A stretch of DNA of 64,000 nt from Pseudomonas fuscovaginae SE-1 (GCF_000364705.1 NZ_AQOH01000287.1:1-64000), one strand, 5' to 3'. Counted from the stretch's first letter, positions 26,739 to 36,561 are shown. Numbers and translations: made by a program. Notes: a model not told the origin generated them from the letters alone.

Positions 26739-28352
26739 ATGGAGTCTCCCGCAAGGGCACTGCAGCTGCCGGATACGCTGCTGAAACAGGGAACCCTGGC
26801 CCAGGCCCATGGTCCAGTAAAACAACCACCCGTCAAAAGAGCTCTGGAATTGACTACACCCTCTGCCCCCAGTACTCCCAAGGCCAATACTGGTATCGAA
26901 GGCCTGGATGACATTCTTTCCGGCGGCCTGTCCCGAGGTCATGTATTCCTGCTCGAGGGCGAACCCGGCACCGGCAAGACCACCGTGGCCCTACAGTTCC
27001 TCCTGGCCGGTGCCGCCGCGGGCGAACGCTCGCTGTACATCACCCTCTCGGAAACCGCCGAGGAACTGCGCCAGGGCGCGAGTTCCCATGGCTGGTCGCT
27101 GGATGAGCACATCGAAATCTTCGAACTGACGCCCCCGGAAAACCTGCTCGATACCGAGCACCAGCAGAGCCTGCTGTACTCCTCGGACCTGGAACTGGGC
27201 GAGGCGACCCGACAGATCTTCGAGGCGATCGAACGGGTCAAGCCGACCCGCGTGGTGCTCGACAGCCTCTCCGAGATCCGCCTGCTGGCGCAGAGTTCGC
27301 TGCGCTACCGTCGGCAGATCCTGGCGATCAAGCATTACTTCGTGCGCTACGACGCCACGGTTCTGCTGCTCGACGACCTGACCAACGAATCCCTCGACAA
27401 GACCGTGCACAGCATTGCCCACGGAGTGGTCCGACTCGAGGAACTGGCGCCCAACTACGGTGCCGAGCGACGCCGGGTCCGGGTGATCAAGTATCGGGGG
27501 CAGAAATACCGGGGTGGCTACCATGATTTCACTATCAGCAACGTCGGCGTCCATGTGTTCCCCCGCCTGGTGGCGGCGGAGCACCGCGGCGAATACCTGC
27601 GCCAACAACTGAGCAGTGGCATCAGCGAAATGGACGCGCTGCTCGGTGGTGGTATCGAGACCGGTTCCAGCACGCTGATTCTCGGCCCGGCCGGTACCGG
27701 CAAGACGCTGATCGCGATGATCTTCGCGGCGGCGGCGGTGGCCCGTGGCGAAAAGGCCGCCCTGTTCATCTTCGACGAGGAACTGGGACTGCTGTACGAG
27801 CGCATGCGCAACATCGGCATCGATCTCGCCGCACTGCGGGCCACCGGCAACCTGTGGATCGAACAGCTCGACGCCGCCGAGCTGTCGCCCGGGGAGTTCT
27901 CCCATCGGGTCCGCCGCTGCGTGGACGGGGGCAATATAAAGACGGTGGTGATCGACAGCGTCAACGGCTACCAGGCGGCCATGCCGGAAGAGAACGCGCT
28001 GATCCTGCACATGCACGAGCTGCTGCTATACCTCAACCGCCGCGGCGCGGCGACCTTCATGACCGTCGCCCAACATGGGCTGGTTGGCGACATGCAGGCC
28101 CCCGTGGAGATCACCTACCTGGCCGACACGGTCATCCTGCTGCGCTACTTCGAGGCCTTGGGCAAGGTTCGCCGGGCGATATCGATCATCAAGAAACGTA
28201 CCGGCTCCCATGAATCGACCATCCGCGAATACCGCATCAGCCCACGCGGCATGACCATCGGCGAGCCGCTGGAGGCTTTTCAGGGCGTGCTGCGCGGGGT
28301 GCCGACCTACCTGGGCGAGAACATACCGCTGCTGCAGGACGAAGACCTGTGA
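26739..28352 (+). CDS. KaiC-type double RecA-fold ATPase
   Basis: From the ATG at 26739 this is 537 residues with two KaiC domains in tandem. CI has Walker A GEPGTGKTT at 74-82, and CII has GPAGTGKTL at 316-324. Each has an aspartate-rich Walker B strand (RVVLDSLSEIR, TVVIDSVNGYQ). By alignment, the cyanobacterial phospho-sites Ser431/Thr432 fall on Thr459/Tyr460 (EITYLADT). No kaiA or kaiB is present. The start is uncertain: TTG at 26727 or TTG at 26850 are alternatives, and the first 45 residues look unstructured. The stop overlaps the next kinase gene by GTGA, making a signalling partnership likely. Probable role: ATP-driven switch or timer in a phosphorelay. Confidence 0.93.
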   Translation: MESPARALQLPDTLLKQGTLAQAHGPVKQPPVKRALELTTPSAPSTPKANTGIEGLDDILSGGLSRGHVFLLEGEPGTGKTTVALQFLLAGAAAGERSLYITLSETAEELRQGASSHGWSLDEHIEIFELTPPENLLDTEHQQSLLYSSDLELGEATRQIFEAIERVKPTRVVLDSLSEIRLLAQSSLRYRRQILAIKHYFVRYDATVLLLDDLTNESLDKTVHSIAHGVVRLEELAPNYGAERRRVRVIKYRGQKYRGGYHDFTISNVGVHVFPRLVAAEHRGEYLRQQLSSGISEMDALLGGGIETGSSTLILGPAGTGKTLIAMIFAAAAVARGEKAALFIFDEELGLLYERMRNIGIDLAALRATGNLWIEQLDAAELSPGEFSHRVRRCVDGGNIKTVVIDSVNGYQAAMPEENALILHMHELLLYLNRRGAATFMTVAQHGLVGDMQAPVEITYLADTVILLRYFEALGKVRRAISIIKKRTGSHESTIREYRISPRGMTIGEPLEAFQGVLRGVPTYLGENIPLLQDEDL

Positions 28353-30022
28353 GGATGCGGGACGAGGTTTCCGAACGGGCGATCATTCTCGCGCCCTGGG
28401 GACGAGACAACCAGATTGCCCGGATGATCCTCGAGCAGGCCGGCTTGAAGGGTACCATCACCGGCGACCTGCCATCGCTGTGTGGCGAGTTGGAACTGGG
28501 TGTCGGCTTGCTGATCATCGCCGTCGAGGCCTTGCAGGCGATAGACCTCGACCCGTTGCTGCGGCACCTGCAGGAGCAACCGGCCTGGTCGGATCTGCCG
28601 ATCATTCTGCTGACCCACCATGGCGGCCCGGAACGCCCCGCCTTCACCCACCTCGGCAGCGAGCTGGGGAATGTCACACTGCTCGAACGCCCCTTTCATC
28701 CCGTCACCCTGATCAGCCTGGTGACCTCCGCCATTCGCGGCCGAAGGCGGCAATACGAGGCGCGCGACCGGCTGCTCGATCTGAGCCAGAGCGAATTGCG
28801 CCTCAAGGAAACCCTGGAGACCCTTGAACAGCAGGTCGAGGAACGCACCGCGCAATTGCGCCACAATGAAGAGGCGCTACGCCAGTCACAGAAAATGGAA
28901 GCGGTCGGCCAGTTGACCGGCGGCATCGCCCACGACTTCAACAACATGCTCACCGGTATCATCGGCAGCCTGGAACTGCTCAAGCGCCGGCTGGCGCGCG
29001 GGCGCCTGGAGGATCTGGAAAGCCTGATCGATCTCGGCGTGACCTCGGCCAACCGCGCCGCCGGCCTGACCCATCGACTGCTGGCATTCTCCCGGCGCCA
29101 GTCGCTGGACTCCAAGCCGGTGAAACTGAACGACCTGGTCAAGTCCATGAGCGAGTTGCTCGATCGCAGCCTGGACGAAAGCATCGAACTGCGCATGAAC
29201 CTGGCCGATGCGCTGTGGATCGCCGAGGCCGACCCCAATCAGTTGGAAAGCGCCCTGCTCAACCTGGTGCTCAACGCCCGCGATGCCATGCCGGATGGCG
29301 GCCAGTTGCTGGTCAGTACTTCGAACCAGACGCTGGATCTGGCCTTTACCCAGACCCAGGGCCATCTGGAACCTGGCGACTATGTGCTGCTGCAGGTTCG
29401 CGACACCGGCTGCGGCATGCCGGAGAACATCATCAACCGGGCATTCGATCCGTTCTTCACCACCAAGCCGATCGGCCAGGGCACCGGCCTTGGCCTATCG
29501 ATGATCTACGGCTTCAGCAAGCAGTCCCATGGACACGTGTCCATCGACAGTCAGATTGGCCAGGGCACCTCGGTCAATCTCTACCTGCCGCGCTACAAGG
29601 GCGAGCCGACGTGCCAGGACGATTCGTTGCAATTGCTGCCGGCTTCCCATGCCGCGGAAGGCGAAACCGTGCTGATCGTCGAGGATGACCCGGCGGTGCG
29701 GGTACTGGTGCGTGACGTACTGGGTGAGCTGGGCTACCACTTCGTCGAGGCGGCGGACGCCAACGCGGCGATGCTGGTACTCGAGTCCGGCCAGCGCATC
29801 GACCTGCTGATCAGCGATGTCGGCCTGCCAGGCATGAACGGCCGGCAACTGGCGGAAATCGGCCGGCAATTGCGCCCCGGACTGAAGGTGCTGTTCATCA
29901 CCGGCTATGCCGAACACGCGGCGGTGCGCGGCGGCTTCCTCGATCCGGGCATGCAGATGATCACCAAGCCCTTCAACCTTGACCTGCTCACGGCCAGGGT
30001 GCGGGAAATGCTCAACGCCTGA
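28349..30022 (+). CDS. Hybrid histidine kinase partnered with KaiC
   Basis: GTG at 28349 overlaps the KaiC stop; ATG at 28355 is an alternative. The 557-residue soluble protein starts with a degenerate receiver-like domain (about 10-125) lacking a clear phospho-Asp. A coiled coil (125-180), HisKA with His195 (GGIAHDFNNMLTGIIGSLEL), HATPase_c (GTGLGLSMIYGFSKQSHGH) and a C-terminal receiver with Asp490 (LLISDVGLPGMNGRQL) follow. The HDFNN box places it with kinases found beside single-domain regulators. The convergent single receiver at 30024 is a likely partner. Confidence 0.92.
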   Translation: MRMRDEVSERAIILAPWGRDNQIARMILEQAGLKGTITGDLPSLCGELELGVGLLIIAVEALQAIDLDPLLRHLQEQPAWSDLPIILLTHHGGPERPAFTHLGSELGNVTLLERPFHPVTLISLVTSAIRGRRRQYEARDRLLDLSQSELRLKETLETLEQQVEERTAQLRHNEEALRQSQKMEAVGQLTGGIAHDFNNMLTGIIGSLELLKRRLARGRLEDLESLIDLGVTSANRAAGLTHRLLAFSRRQSLDSKPVKLNDLVKSMSELLDRSLDESIELRMNLADALWIAEADPNQLESALLNLVLNARDAMPDGGQLLVSTSNQTLDLAFTQTQGHLEPGDYVLLQVRDTGCGMPENIINRAFDPFFTTKPIGQGTGLGLSMIYGFSKQSHGHVSIDSQIGQGTSVNLYLPRYKGEPTCQDDSLQLLPASHAAEGETVLIVEDDPAVRVLVRDVLGELGYHFVEAADANAAMLVLESGQRIDLLISDVGLPGMNGRQLAEIGRQLRPGLKVLFITGYAEHAAVRGGFLDPGMQMITKPFNLDLLTARVREMLNA

Positions 30023-30023
30023 G

Positions 30024-30401
30024 TCAGGCCAGCAGGCGCTGGATCTGCTCCTGCAGGGTATCGAGGTCGAACGGCTTGGCCAGAATCGGTGCCTTGCGGG
30101 TGATCGGACTGTCCGTTTCGAGGATCTCCGCCGGATAGCCGCTGATGAAGATCACCTTCAGGTCCGGACGCAGCCTGATCGCCGGCTCGGCAATGTCGAC
30201 CCCGGAAATCCCGCCGGGCAGCCGGAAGTCCGTGACCATCAGGTCCAGGTTGGGCTTGGTCGCCAGAATCTCGAACGCCTGCTCGCCGTTTTCGGCCTGC
30301 AGTACCCGGTAGCCCACGCTGGACAGGTAGGCCGACAACACCATCAGGATCGACGGGTCGTCCTCGACGATCAGGACGACGTCTTGTGCATCTTCACTCA
30401 T
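30024..30401 (-). CDS. Single-domain response regulator
   Basis: This 125-residue stand-alone receiver has DD at 14-15, phospho-acceptor Asp58 (LMVTDFRLPGG), Ser in FISGYP and Lys in ILAKPFD. It has no effector domain. It lies tail to tail with the KaiC-partner kinase (stops 1 nt apart) and 64 nt beyond the end of the minus-strand kinase/che operon. It may be the last gene of that operon. Function by protein contact or as a phosphate sink is inferred. Confidence 0.92.
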   Translation of the reverse strand: MSEDAQDVVLIVEDDPSILMVLSAYLSSVGYRVLQAENGEQAFEILATKPNLDLMVTDFRLPGGISGVDIAEPAIRLRPDLKVIFISGYPAEILETDSPITRKAPILAKPFDLDTLQEQIQRLLA

Positions 30402-30465
30402 GGAAAACCTTCATTCTCGAAATTCTGCCAATACGACCACCGGCTCGCCTGGAGGTTGCGTCGGT

Positions 30466-31659
30466 TCAGCGGTTTTCCTGTAACGGCAGGTGAACGCAAA
30501 AGGTTGAGCCCTCCCCCAACCGGCTGTTGACCGTGATGCTGCCACCATGGGCGGCGACGATCTGCTCGGAAATGAACAGACCCAATCCCAGCCCGGCGAC
30601 CGCATGAGCCGCGGAGACCCGTTCGAACTGCTGGAAGATGCGCTTCTGGTTCTCCTCGCTGATGCCGATGCCGCGATCACGGACCTCGATGCAGGCCTGG
30701 TCGCCCCGGGTATACACCCGAACATCGATCGGGCTTTTCGCACCATAGCGCACGGCGTTGGTCAGCAGGTTGGAAACCACCTGTTCGATACGGAACTCGT
30801 CCCAGTTGCCGAGCACCGGCCCGCTCGTCTCGAAGTCGAGGGTCGATTCGGCAGCCTGGGCCTGGGGAGCGAAGCCTTCCAGCAGCTTGCTCACCAGTTG
30901 CGACAGGTCGAAGCGGCTCGGTCGGATCGACAGCTTGCCGGTACGGATACGGGACACGTCGAGCATGTCCTCGATCAGCCGGATCAGGCTCTGGATCTGC
31001 CGCTCGTCGCGCTCGACCATGGCATTCATCTTGTCGAGGGTGAAGGCCGCGGCGTTGTTGCGGGCCAGGTGCATCTTGCGCAACTGGGTCTCGAGGATCA
31101 GCCCATTGAGTGGCGTGCGGACCTCGTGGGAGACGATCGACATGAAGTCGTCACGCATGCGCACCGCGCGCTGCAGTTCCTCCTGGGTCGCCTGCAGCTC
31201 GCGCAGCAGCGCCTCCTGCTCGCGCCGGCTCTGCTCCAGGGCCTCGACCTGCTGCTTCATGGCCTTGCTCTGGCGGTACAGGTCGACGAAGACGTTGACC
31301 TTGCTCTTCACCGCATGGGTGTCCAGCGGCTTGTAGAGAAAGTCCACCGCGCCGCTTTCATACCCTTTGAAGGCATAGTTGAGCTCACGCCCGCCGGCGC
31401 TGACGAAGACGATGGGAATGTTCTTGGTCTTTTCCGTGCCGCGCATCAGTTCGGCCAGCTCGAAACCGTTCATGCCGGGCATCTGCACATCGAGAATGGC
31501 CATGGCGAACTCATGCTGCAACAACAGCGACAGGGCCTCATCGGCGCTATGGGCCTTGTAGACGACGCGATCCTCACGTTTGATCAGCGCTTCCAGCGCC
31601 AACAGATTTTCCGGCAGATCGTCGACGATCAGCAGTTTGGCCTGGATAGTAGTTAGCAT
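30466..31659 (-). CDS. Receiver-histidine kinase (REC-HisKA-HATPase)
   Basis: The correct ATG is at 31659, overlapping the end of cheB by 7 nt; the open frame upstream is not coding. The 397-residue protein has a receiver at its N-terminus (Asp57 in AILDVQMPGMNG), a coiled coil at 130-170, HisKA with His178 (IVSHEVRTPLNGLILETQL) and HATPase_c (GLGLGLFISEQIV). It is soluble and regulated by phosphorylation of its own receiver, probably by the large hybrid kinase upstream. This receiver-first layout is typical of kinases grouped with CheB/CheR methylation modules. Confidence 0.93.
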   Translation of the reverse strand: MLTTIQAKLLIVDDLPENLLALEALIKREDRVVYKAHSADEALSLLLQHEFAMAILDVQMPGMNGFELAELMRGTEKTKNIPIVFVSAGGRELNYAFKGYESGAVDFLYKPLDTHAVKSKVNVFVDLYRQSKAMKQQVEALEQSRREQEALLRELQATQEELQRAVRMRDDFMSIVSHEVRTPLNGLILETQLRKMHLARNNAAAFTLDKMNAMVERDERQIQSLIRLIEDMLDVSRIRTGKLSIRPSRFDLSQLVSKLLEGFAPQAQAAESTLDFETSGPVLGNWDEFRIEQVVSNLLTNAVRYGAKSPIDVRVYTRGDQACIEVRDRGIGISEENQKRIFQQFERVSAAHAVAGLGLGLFISEQIVAAHGGSITVNSRLGEGSTFCVHLPLQENR

Positions 31660-32258
31660 GCGATTCGTTCCAGCTCGGCAAGCAGGCGGCCAATGCCGCG
31701 AAGAGGGAGTATGTAATCGGGAGTATGCAGCGCCAGGGCTGCCTCGGGCATGGTGGCCACCCGCGCCTCGCGTGGGTCCTGCACCATCGTCAGGCCACCA
31801 CGGACCTTGACCTGGGCCAGCCCGGCGGCCCCATCCTGGTTGGCGCCGGTCAATAGCACCGCCAGCAGCCGCGAGCCATAGGCGTCGGCGGCCGATTCGA
31901 ACAGGTAGTCGATGGAGGGACGCGAATGGTGTATGCGCGCCTCGCAACTGAAGGAGAACGTGCGATCCTGCTCCACCGACAGGTGATAGCCGGGCGCCGC
32001 GAAGTACAGCGTGCCGGGGCTGATCGGTTCCTTGTCGGCGGGCTCCCTGACCGGCATCGCCACACGCCGGGCGAACACTTCGGCCAGGTGGCTCTGGCGC
32101 TCCTCGGGCAGGTGCAGCACGACGATGATCGGCAGGCCGAAACCGCTCGGCAACTCGCCGAACACCGTCAGCAACGCCTCGACACCGCCAGCCGAGGCCC
32201 CCATCGCTATGGCCTCGACACGCTGTCGCCGGGTGAACTCCAGGGCCAGTCTGTTCAT
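31653..32258 (-). CDS. CheB-type methylesterase without receiver domain
   Basis: The 201-residue protein is the CheB catalytic domain alone. The triad is visible as Ser22 (GASAGGVEAL), His49 (VVLHLPEE) and Asp142 (LTGANQDGA). The receiver that normally restrains CheB is absent, so activity is likely controlled by partner proteins. It overlaps cheR by ATGA and the following receiver-kinase by 7 nt. The usual substrate is glutamyl methyl ester on a chemoreceptor, yet no MCP is in this operon. Confidence 0.93.
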   Translation of the reverse strand: MNRLALEFTRRQRVEAIAMGASAGGVEALLTVFGELPSGFGLPIIVVLHLPEERQSHLAEVFARRVAMPVREPADKEPISPGTLYFAAPGYHLSVEQDRTFSFSCEARIHHSRPSIDYLFESAADAYGSRLLAVLLTGANQDGAAGLAQVKVRGGLTMVQDPREARVATMPEAALALHTPDYILPLRGIGRLLAELERIAC

Positions 32259-33070
32259 AGCTTGCGATAGATCCGCTCTTGCTTGACCAAGGTCTCGAAC
32301 TGCTTGCCAAAGGAAGAGAACTCCAGGGTTTCCTTGTTGCCCAGCACCAGGAACCCCCGATGGCAGAGCGACTCATGGAACAATCCAAAGGCTCTATCCT
32401 GAAGTTTTTTGTTGAAATAAATCAATACGTTACGACATGAAATTAATTGAGTTTCGGAAAACACGCTATCGGTGGCCAGGCTGTGATCGGCGAAGGTCAC
32501 GTTCTCGCGCAGCGTCTTGTCGAAAATCGCGTAGCCATAGGCAGCCGTGTAGTACTCGGAAAACTCCCGCAGCCCACCCGCCAACTGATAGTTACGGGTA
32601 TAGGCGCGCATGTTGTCCAGGGAAAAGATCCCCTGCTTGGCCTTTTCCAGGGAGCTGGGATTGATATCGGTGGCGTAGATGATGGTGCGCTCGAGCAGAC
32701 CCTCTTCGCGCAGCAGGATCGCCATCGAGTAAACCTCTTCCCCCGTGCTGCAACCGGCCACCCAGATCTTGATCGACGGATAGGTCCTCAGCAGTGGCAC
32801 CACCTCCTGGCGAATCGCCAGGAAATGGCTGGGGTCGCGAAACATCTCGCTGACCGGGATGGTCAGGAACTGCAGCAGTTGCATGAAGGCCGTCGGGTCG
32901 TGCAGTACCCGCTCCTGCAACGCGGAAACCGTTACGCAGTCGAACTGGCGCAGGGCATGAACGAGCCGGCGCTTGATCGACGCGCCAGAGTAATCGCGAA
33001 AATCGTAGCTGTACTTGAGGTAGATCGCCTCGATCAACAGGCGTATTTCAATATCGATATTCTGCTGCAC
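32255..33070 (-). CDS. CheR-type protein-glutamate methyltransferase
   Basis: GTG at 33070 is chosen because it abuts the upstream stop (shared base) with GGA a few nt before it. It gives 271 residues, the normal CheR length. The helical N-terminal domain (DFRDYSGASIKRRL) is followed by the SAM-binding fold (IWVAGCSTGEEVYSMAILL) and the conserved SCRNVLIYF motif. It transfers methyl groups from SAM to glutamates. Tight coupling to the hybrid kinase and CheB suggests that a kinase in this operon, not a chemoreceptor, could be the methylated partner. Confidence 0.94.
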   Translation of the reverse strand: MQQNIDIEIRLLIEAIYLKYSYDFRDYSGASIKRRLVHALRQFDCVTVSALQERVLHDPTAFMQLLQFLTIPVSEMFRDPSHFLAIRQEVVPLLRTYPSIKIWVAGCSTGEEVYSMAILLREEGLLERTIIYATDINPSSLEKAKQGIFSLDNMRAYTRNYQLAGGLREFSEYYTAAYGYAIFDKTLRENVTFADHSLATDSVFSETQLISCRNVLIYFNKKLQDRAFGLFHESLCHRGFLVLGNKETLEFSSFGKQFETLVKQERIYRKL

Positions 33071-36000
33071 TAGATCCTTTCCATTTTCGGCAACCACACG
33101 CGAATCAGCGAGAACAGGCGGTCGAGGTCGATCGGCTTGGCCAGGTAATCGTTGGCGCCGGCCTGCAGGCAACGCTCCTGGTCATCCTTCATCGCCTTGG
33201 CCGTCACCGCGATGATCGGCAGCTTGCGCCAGCGCGGATCCTTGCGAATTTCGACGGTGGCTTCATAACCATCCATTTCCGGCATCATCACGTCCATCAA
33301 CACCAGGTCGATATCCTCGACTTCATTGAGCCGCTCGATCGCCTCGCGGCCGTTACGGCCGATCTCGACCACGGCCCCCTTGTGTTCCAGGGCGCTGGTC
33401 AGGGCGAAGATGTTGCGCACGTCATCGTCCACCAGCAGGATCCTGCGGCCCTCGAAGACCTTGTCGCGGCTGCGGGCGGTCTTGAGCATGCGTTGACGTT
33501 CATGGGACAACTGCGATTCGACTTTGTGCAGAAACAATGTCACTTCGTCGAGCAGGCGCTCCGGCGAGCGGGCGCCCTTGATGATGATCGAGCGCGAATA
33601 CTTGCGCAGGTCGGCCTCTTCGTCGCGGGTCAGGTTGCGTCCGGTGTAGACGATCACCGGCGGGAACGAGCGGATCTGGTCGGTGGACATCCGCTTGAGC
33701 AGCTCGTTGCCGAGCATGTCCGGTAGCTTGAGGTCGATGATCATGCAGTCGTAGACATTCTCGCGCAGCAGGTCCAGAGCCTCCTGAGCCAACCCCACCG
33801 CGGTGATCTGGATGTCGTCATCGCCGATCAGTCGGGCGATGCTGTCACGCTGCAGGTCGTCGTCCTCGACCAGCAGGACGCGCTTGACCTTCTGGGTCAG
33901 CTTGGCCTCGAGCCGGGAGAACACCTCCTTGAGTTCCTCGCGGGTGGTCGGCTTGACCGCGTAGCCCATGGCGCCCATGTGCATGGCGGTTTCGACGCGG
34001 TCCTCGACGGAAATCACGTGCACCGGGATGTGCCGGGTCGACGGCTGTTCCTTGAGACGCTGCAGCACGGTCAGGCCGGAGTGATCGGGCAGGCGCATGT
34101 CCAGCAGGATCGCATCCGGAATGAACTGCGCCGCCAACCCGAAGCCCTCGTCGGCACCGTGGGCAACCAGGCACTGGTAGCCCAGTTCATGGGCCAGGTC
34201 GTAGAGGATCTGGGCGAAGCTCGGCTCATCCTCGATTACCAGGATGCTGCGGGTGGTGAAGGGAGCCTTGTCACGATCGTCGGCGAAACGCTCGATCGGC
34301 GTCTCGACCACCGCCAGCGGCTCGACACCGGCGTTGGCCGCCATGATCGACGGCATGTGGGGCGGCACCGGCGCCTGCGCGACCTCGCTGGTGGCCATGG
34401 TGTACTCGCGCGGCAGCGCCAGGGTGAACACACTGCCCCGACCCGGTTCACTGACAACGCTGATCGAACCACCGAGCAGCGCCGCCAGGTCGCGGGAAAT
34501 CGACAGGCCCAGGCCGGTACCGCCGTAGCGCCGGTTGGTGGTGCCATCGGCCTGGTGGAAGGCTTCGAAGATGCTTTCCTGCTGCTCGGCGGCAATGCCG
34601 ATACCGGTGTCGCGCACATTGAAGACGATGCCGACGCCGGGCCGGCTGGACACGGTCAGGTTGACATGACCCTGTTCGGTGAACTTCAGCGCGTTCGACA
34701 GCAGGTTCTTGAGCACCTGCTCCAGACGCTGGCGATCGGTGAACAGCATCTCGGGCGCGCCCTCCTCGATCACCACGCTGAAGCCCAGGCCCTTGTCGTT
34801 CGCCAGCGGCAGGAACAGGTTGTCCAGGCCTTCCACCAGACGTGCCACGCTGGTGTTCTCCGGGCGCACCTCGAGCTTGCCCGCCTCGACCTTGGCGATA
34901 TCGAGAATGTCGTTGATCAGGTTGAGCAGATCATTGCCGGCGGAATAGATCGACTCGGCGAACTTGACCTGCTCCTCGGTGAGATTCTCCTGGGGGTTCT
35001 CCGCCAGCAGCTTGGCCAGGATCAGGGAACTGTTGAGCGGCGTGCGCAGTTCGTGGGACATGTTGGCGAGGAATTCGGACTTGTACTTGCTCGAACGCTG
35101 CAACTGTTCGGCCCGCTCTTCCAGCTCGATCTGGGCCAGGTTCAGTTCGCTGTTCTTGCGGTCCAGCGCGTCGCGCTGTTCAGCCAGGGCCGTGGCCTGC
35201 TCGGCCAACTGCTCATTGCTCTGCTCCAGCTCGGTCTGCTGGGTCTCCAGGTGCACCTGGGACTCCTTGAGCACCCGGGATTGCTCCTCCAGTTCCTCGT
35301 TGGCGGTCTTGAGTTCCTCCTGCTGGACCTGCAACTCCTCGTTGAGTTGCTGGGTCTCGGCCAACACCTCCTGCAGCCGCTGGCGATAACGGGCGGCCTC
35401 GACGGAAGTGCCGATACTGCCGGCAATCAGCTCCAGCAACTCGATATCGCGCTCGACGAGCTCACGCAGGAAGCCCAGTTCGATCACGCCATTGACCCGC
35501 CCATCGTCGCGAGTCGGTACCACCACCACGTGGCGCGGCAAACCTTCGCCGAGACCGGAACTGACCTTGAAGTAATCCTCCGGAAGCTCGTCGAGACGAA
35601 TCAGGCGGTCTTCGGTGGCGGCCTGGCCCACAATACCTTCGCCGGTGAAGACCTCGACCCGCTGCTGTTCCTGCTCGCGGGACAAGCCATAGGTGGCGAT
35701 ACGCCGGAAACCGCCATGCTCCTCGCGGACATACAAGGCACCCACGGCACTGCCCAGGTACTGGGCGCAGAACTGCAGAATATTGCGCCCCAGCGGGCTC
35801 AGACCCAACTGGCCGAGCATTTGCGAGGACAGTTCATTCTGGCCGCCACGCAGCCAGGCCTGCTTTTCAAGGCGCTCGGAACTTCTGAGCTGTGACTCGA
35901 GGTTTTTACCGTAACTAACTGAAAGATTTAGCAAATCTTTCCTGCCAACATAGGCCAGGAGCGCACTCAGGCCCAGCACGAAGACCAGATAGGCTGCGAT

Positions 36001-36561
36001 GCTCCAGATGGTGGTGCGCCGGACATCGTCATTGCGGGCCAGACGCAGCTGCTGCTCGGTGGCGATGGCGTTGGCATATTCACTGCGGATCTCGTCGGTC
36101 AGGCGCTTGCCACGCCCGGCCTTGATCGCTTCGCGATAGTCGCCCTTGCTGCGCTGCAGATCGATCATCGATTGCGCATAGTCGGTCCAGGCCCCTTGCA
36201 GGGCCTCGATGCGCCTGAAGCGATCGACCTGCTGCGGGTTGTCCGCCACCAACTGCTGCAAGCCACGCAATTCGGCGATGATCTTCGGCCTGGCGACTTC
36301 ATAAGGGTCGAGGAAGTGCTCGTCGCCGGTGATCAGGAAACCGCGCATGCCGGTTTCCAGGTCGACCGACAGCGTCATCACCTCGTTGACGTTGTTGATC
36401 ACCCGGTCCGTGTGCTGCACCCACTGGATCACCGAGAGCAGGTAGCTGATCAGGGAAACGAAGAACACGGCACTGAGCACACCCACTCCAAGCGGTAGAC
36501 TGATGTTGCGACTCAGTATTTTGCGAAAGCTGCTCTCATCAACCGAAGACGGTGAATTCAT
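33070..36561 (-). CDS. CHASE3-GAF hybrid sensor kinase with three receivers
   Basis: With the ATG at 36561 the protein has 1163 residues. The order is TM1 (about 22-45), CHASE3 (GMRGFLITGDEHFLDPYEVA), TM2 (about 190-212), GAF (about 265-395), a long coiled coil (400-490), HisKA with His503 (MSHELRTPLNSSLILAKLL), HATPase_c (GGTGLGLSISRDLA) and three receivers (about 790-905, 912-1030 and 1045-1160). The last contains LVLMDVMMPEMDGYEA. It is an inner-membrane phosphorelay hub and heads the operon hybrid kinase-cheR-cheB-receiver kinase. An inverted repeat at 36700-36727 lies upstream, shared with the divergent regulator. Confidence 0.93.
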   Translation of the reverse strand: MNSPSSVDESSFRKILSRNISLPLGVGVLSAVFFVSLISYLLSVIQWVQHTDRVINNVNEVMTLSVDLETGMRGFLITGDEHFLDPYEVARPKIIAELRGLQQLVADNPQQVDRFRRIEALQGAWTDYAQSMIDLQRSKGDYREAIKAGRGKRLTDEIRSEYANAIATEQQLRLARNDDVRRTTIWSIAAYLVFVLGLSALLAYVGRKDLLNLSVSYGKNLESQLRSSERLEKQAWLRGGQNELSSQMLGQLGLSPLGRNILQFCAQYLGSAVGALYVREEHGGFRRIATYGLSREQEQQRVEVFTGEGIVGQAATEDRLIRLDELPEDYFKVSSGLGEGLPRHVVVVPTRDDGRVNGVIELGFLRELVERDIELLELIAGSIGTSVEAARYRQRLQEVLAETQQLNEELQVQQEELKTANEELEEQSRVLKESQVHLETQQTELEQSNEQLAEQATALAEQRDALDRKNSELNLAQIELEERAEQLQRSSKYKSEFLANMSHELRTPLNSSLILAKLLAENPQENLTEEQVKFAESIYSAGNDLLNLINDILDIAKVEAGKLEVRPENTSVARLVEGLDNLFLPLANDKGLGFSVVIEEGAPEMLFTDRQRLEQVLKNLLSNALKFTEQGHVNLTVSSRPGVGIVFNVRDTGIGIAAEQQESIFEAFHQADGTTNRRYGGTGLGLSISRDLAALLGGSISVVSEPGRGSVFTLALPREYTMATSEVAQAPVPPHMPSIMAANAGVEPLAVVETPIERFADDRDKAPFTTRSILVIEDEPSFAQILYDLAHELGYQCLVAHGADEGFGLAAQFIPDAILLDMRLPDHSGLTVLQRLKEQPSTRHIPVHVISVEDRVETAMHMGAMGYAVKPTTREELKEVFSRLEAKLTQKVKRVLLVEDDDLQRDSIARLIGDDDIQITAVGLAQEALDLLRENVYDCMIIDLKLPDMLGNELLKRMSTDQIRSFPPVIVYTGRNLTRDEEADLRKYSRSIIIKGARSPERLLDEVTLFLHKVESQLSHERQRMLKTARSRDKVFEGRRILLVDDDVRNIFALTSALEHKGAVVEIGRNGREAIERLNEVEDIDLVLMDVMMPEMDGYEATVEIRKDPRWRKLPIIAVTAKAMKDDQERCLQAGANDYLAKPIDLDRLFSLIRVWLPKMERI

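Noticed and set aside
31660..32388. N-terminal extension of the receiver-kinase through the cheB region
   Set aside because: The extension is antiparallel in meaning to cheB in another frame and shows no domain. The ATG at 31659 starts exactly at the receiver fold.
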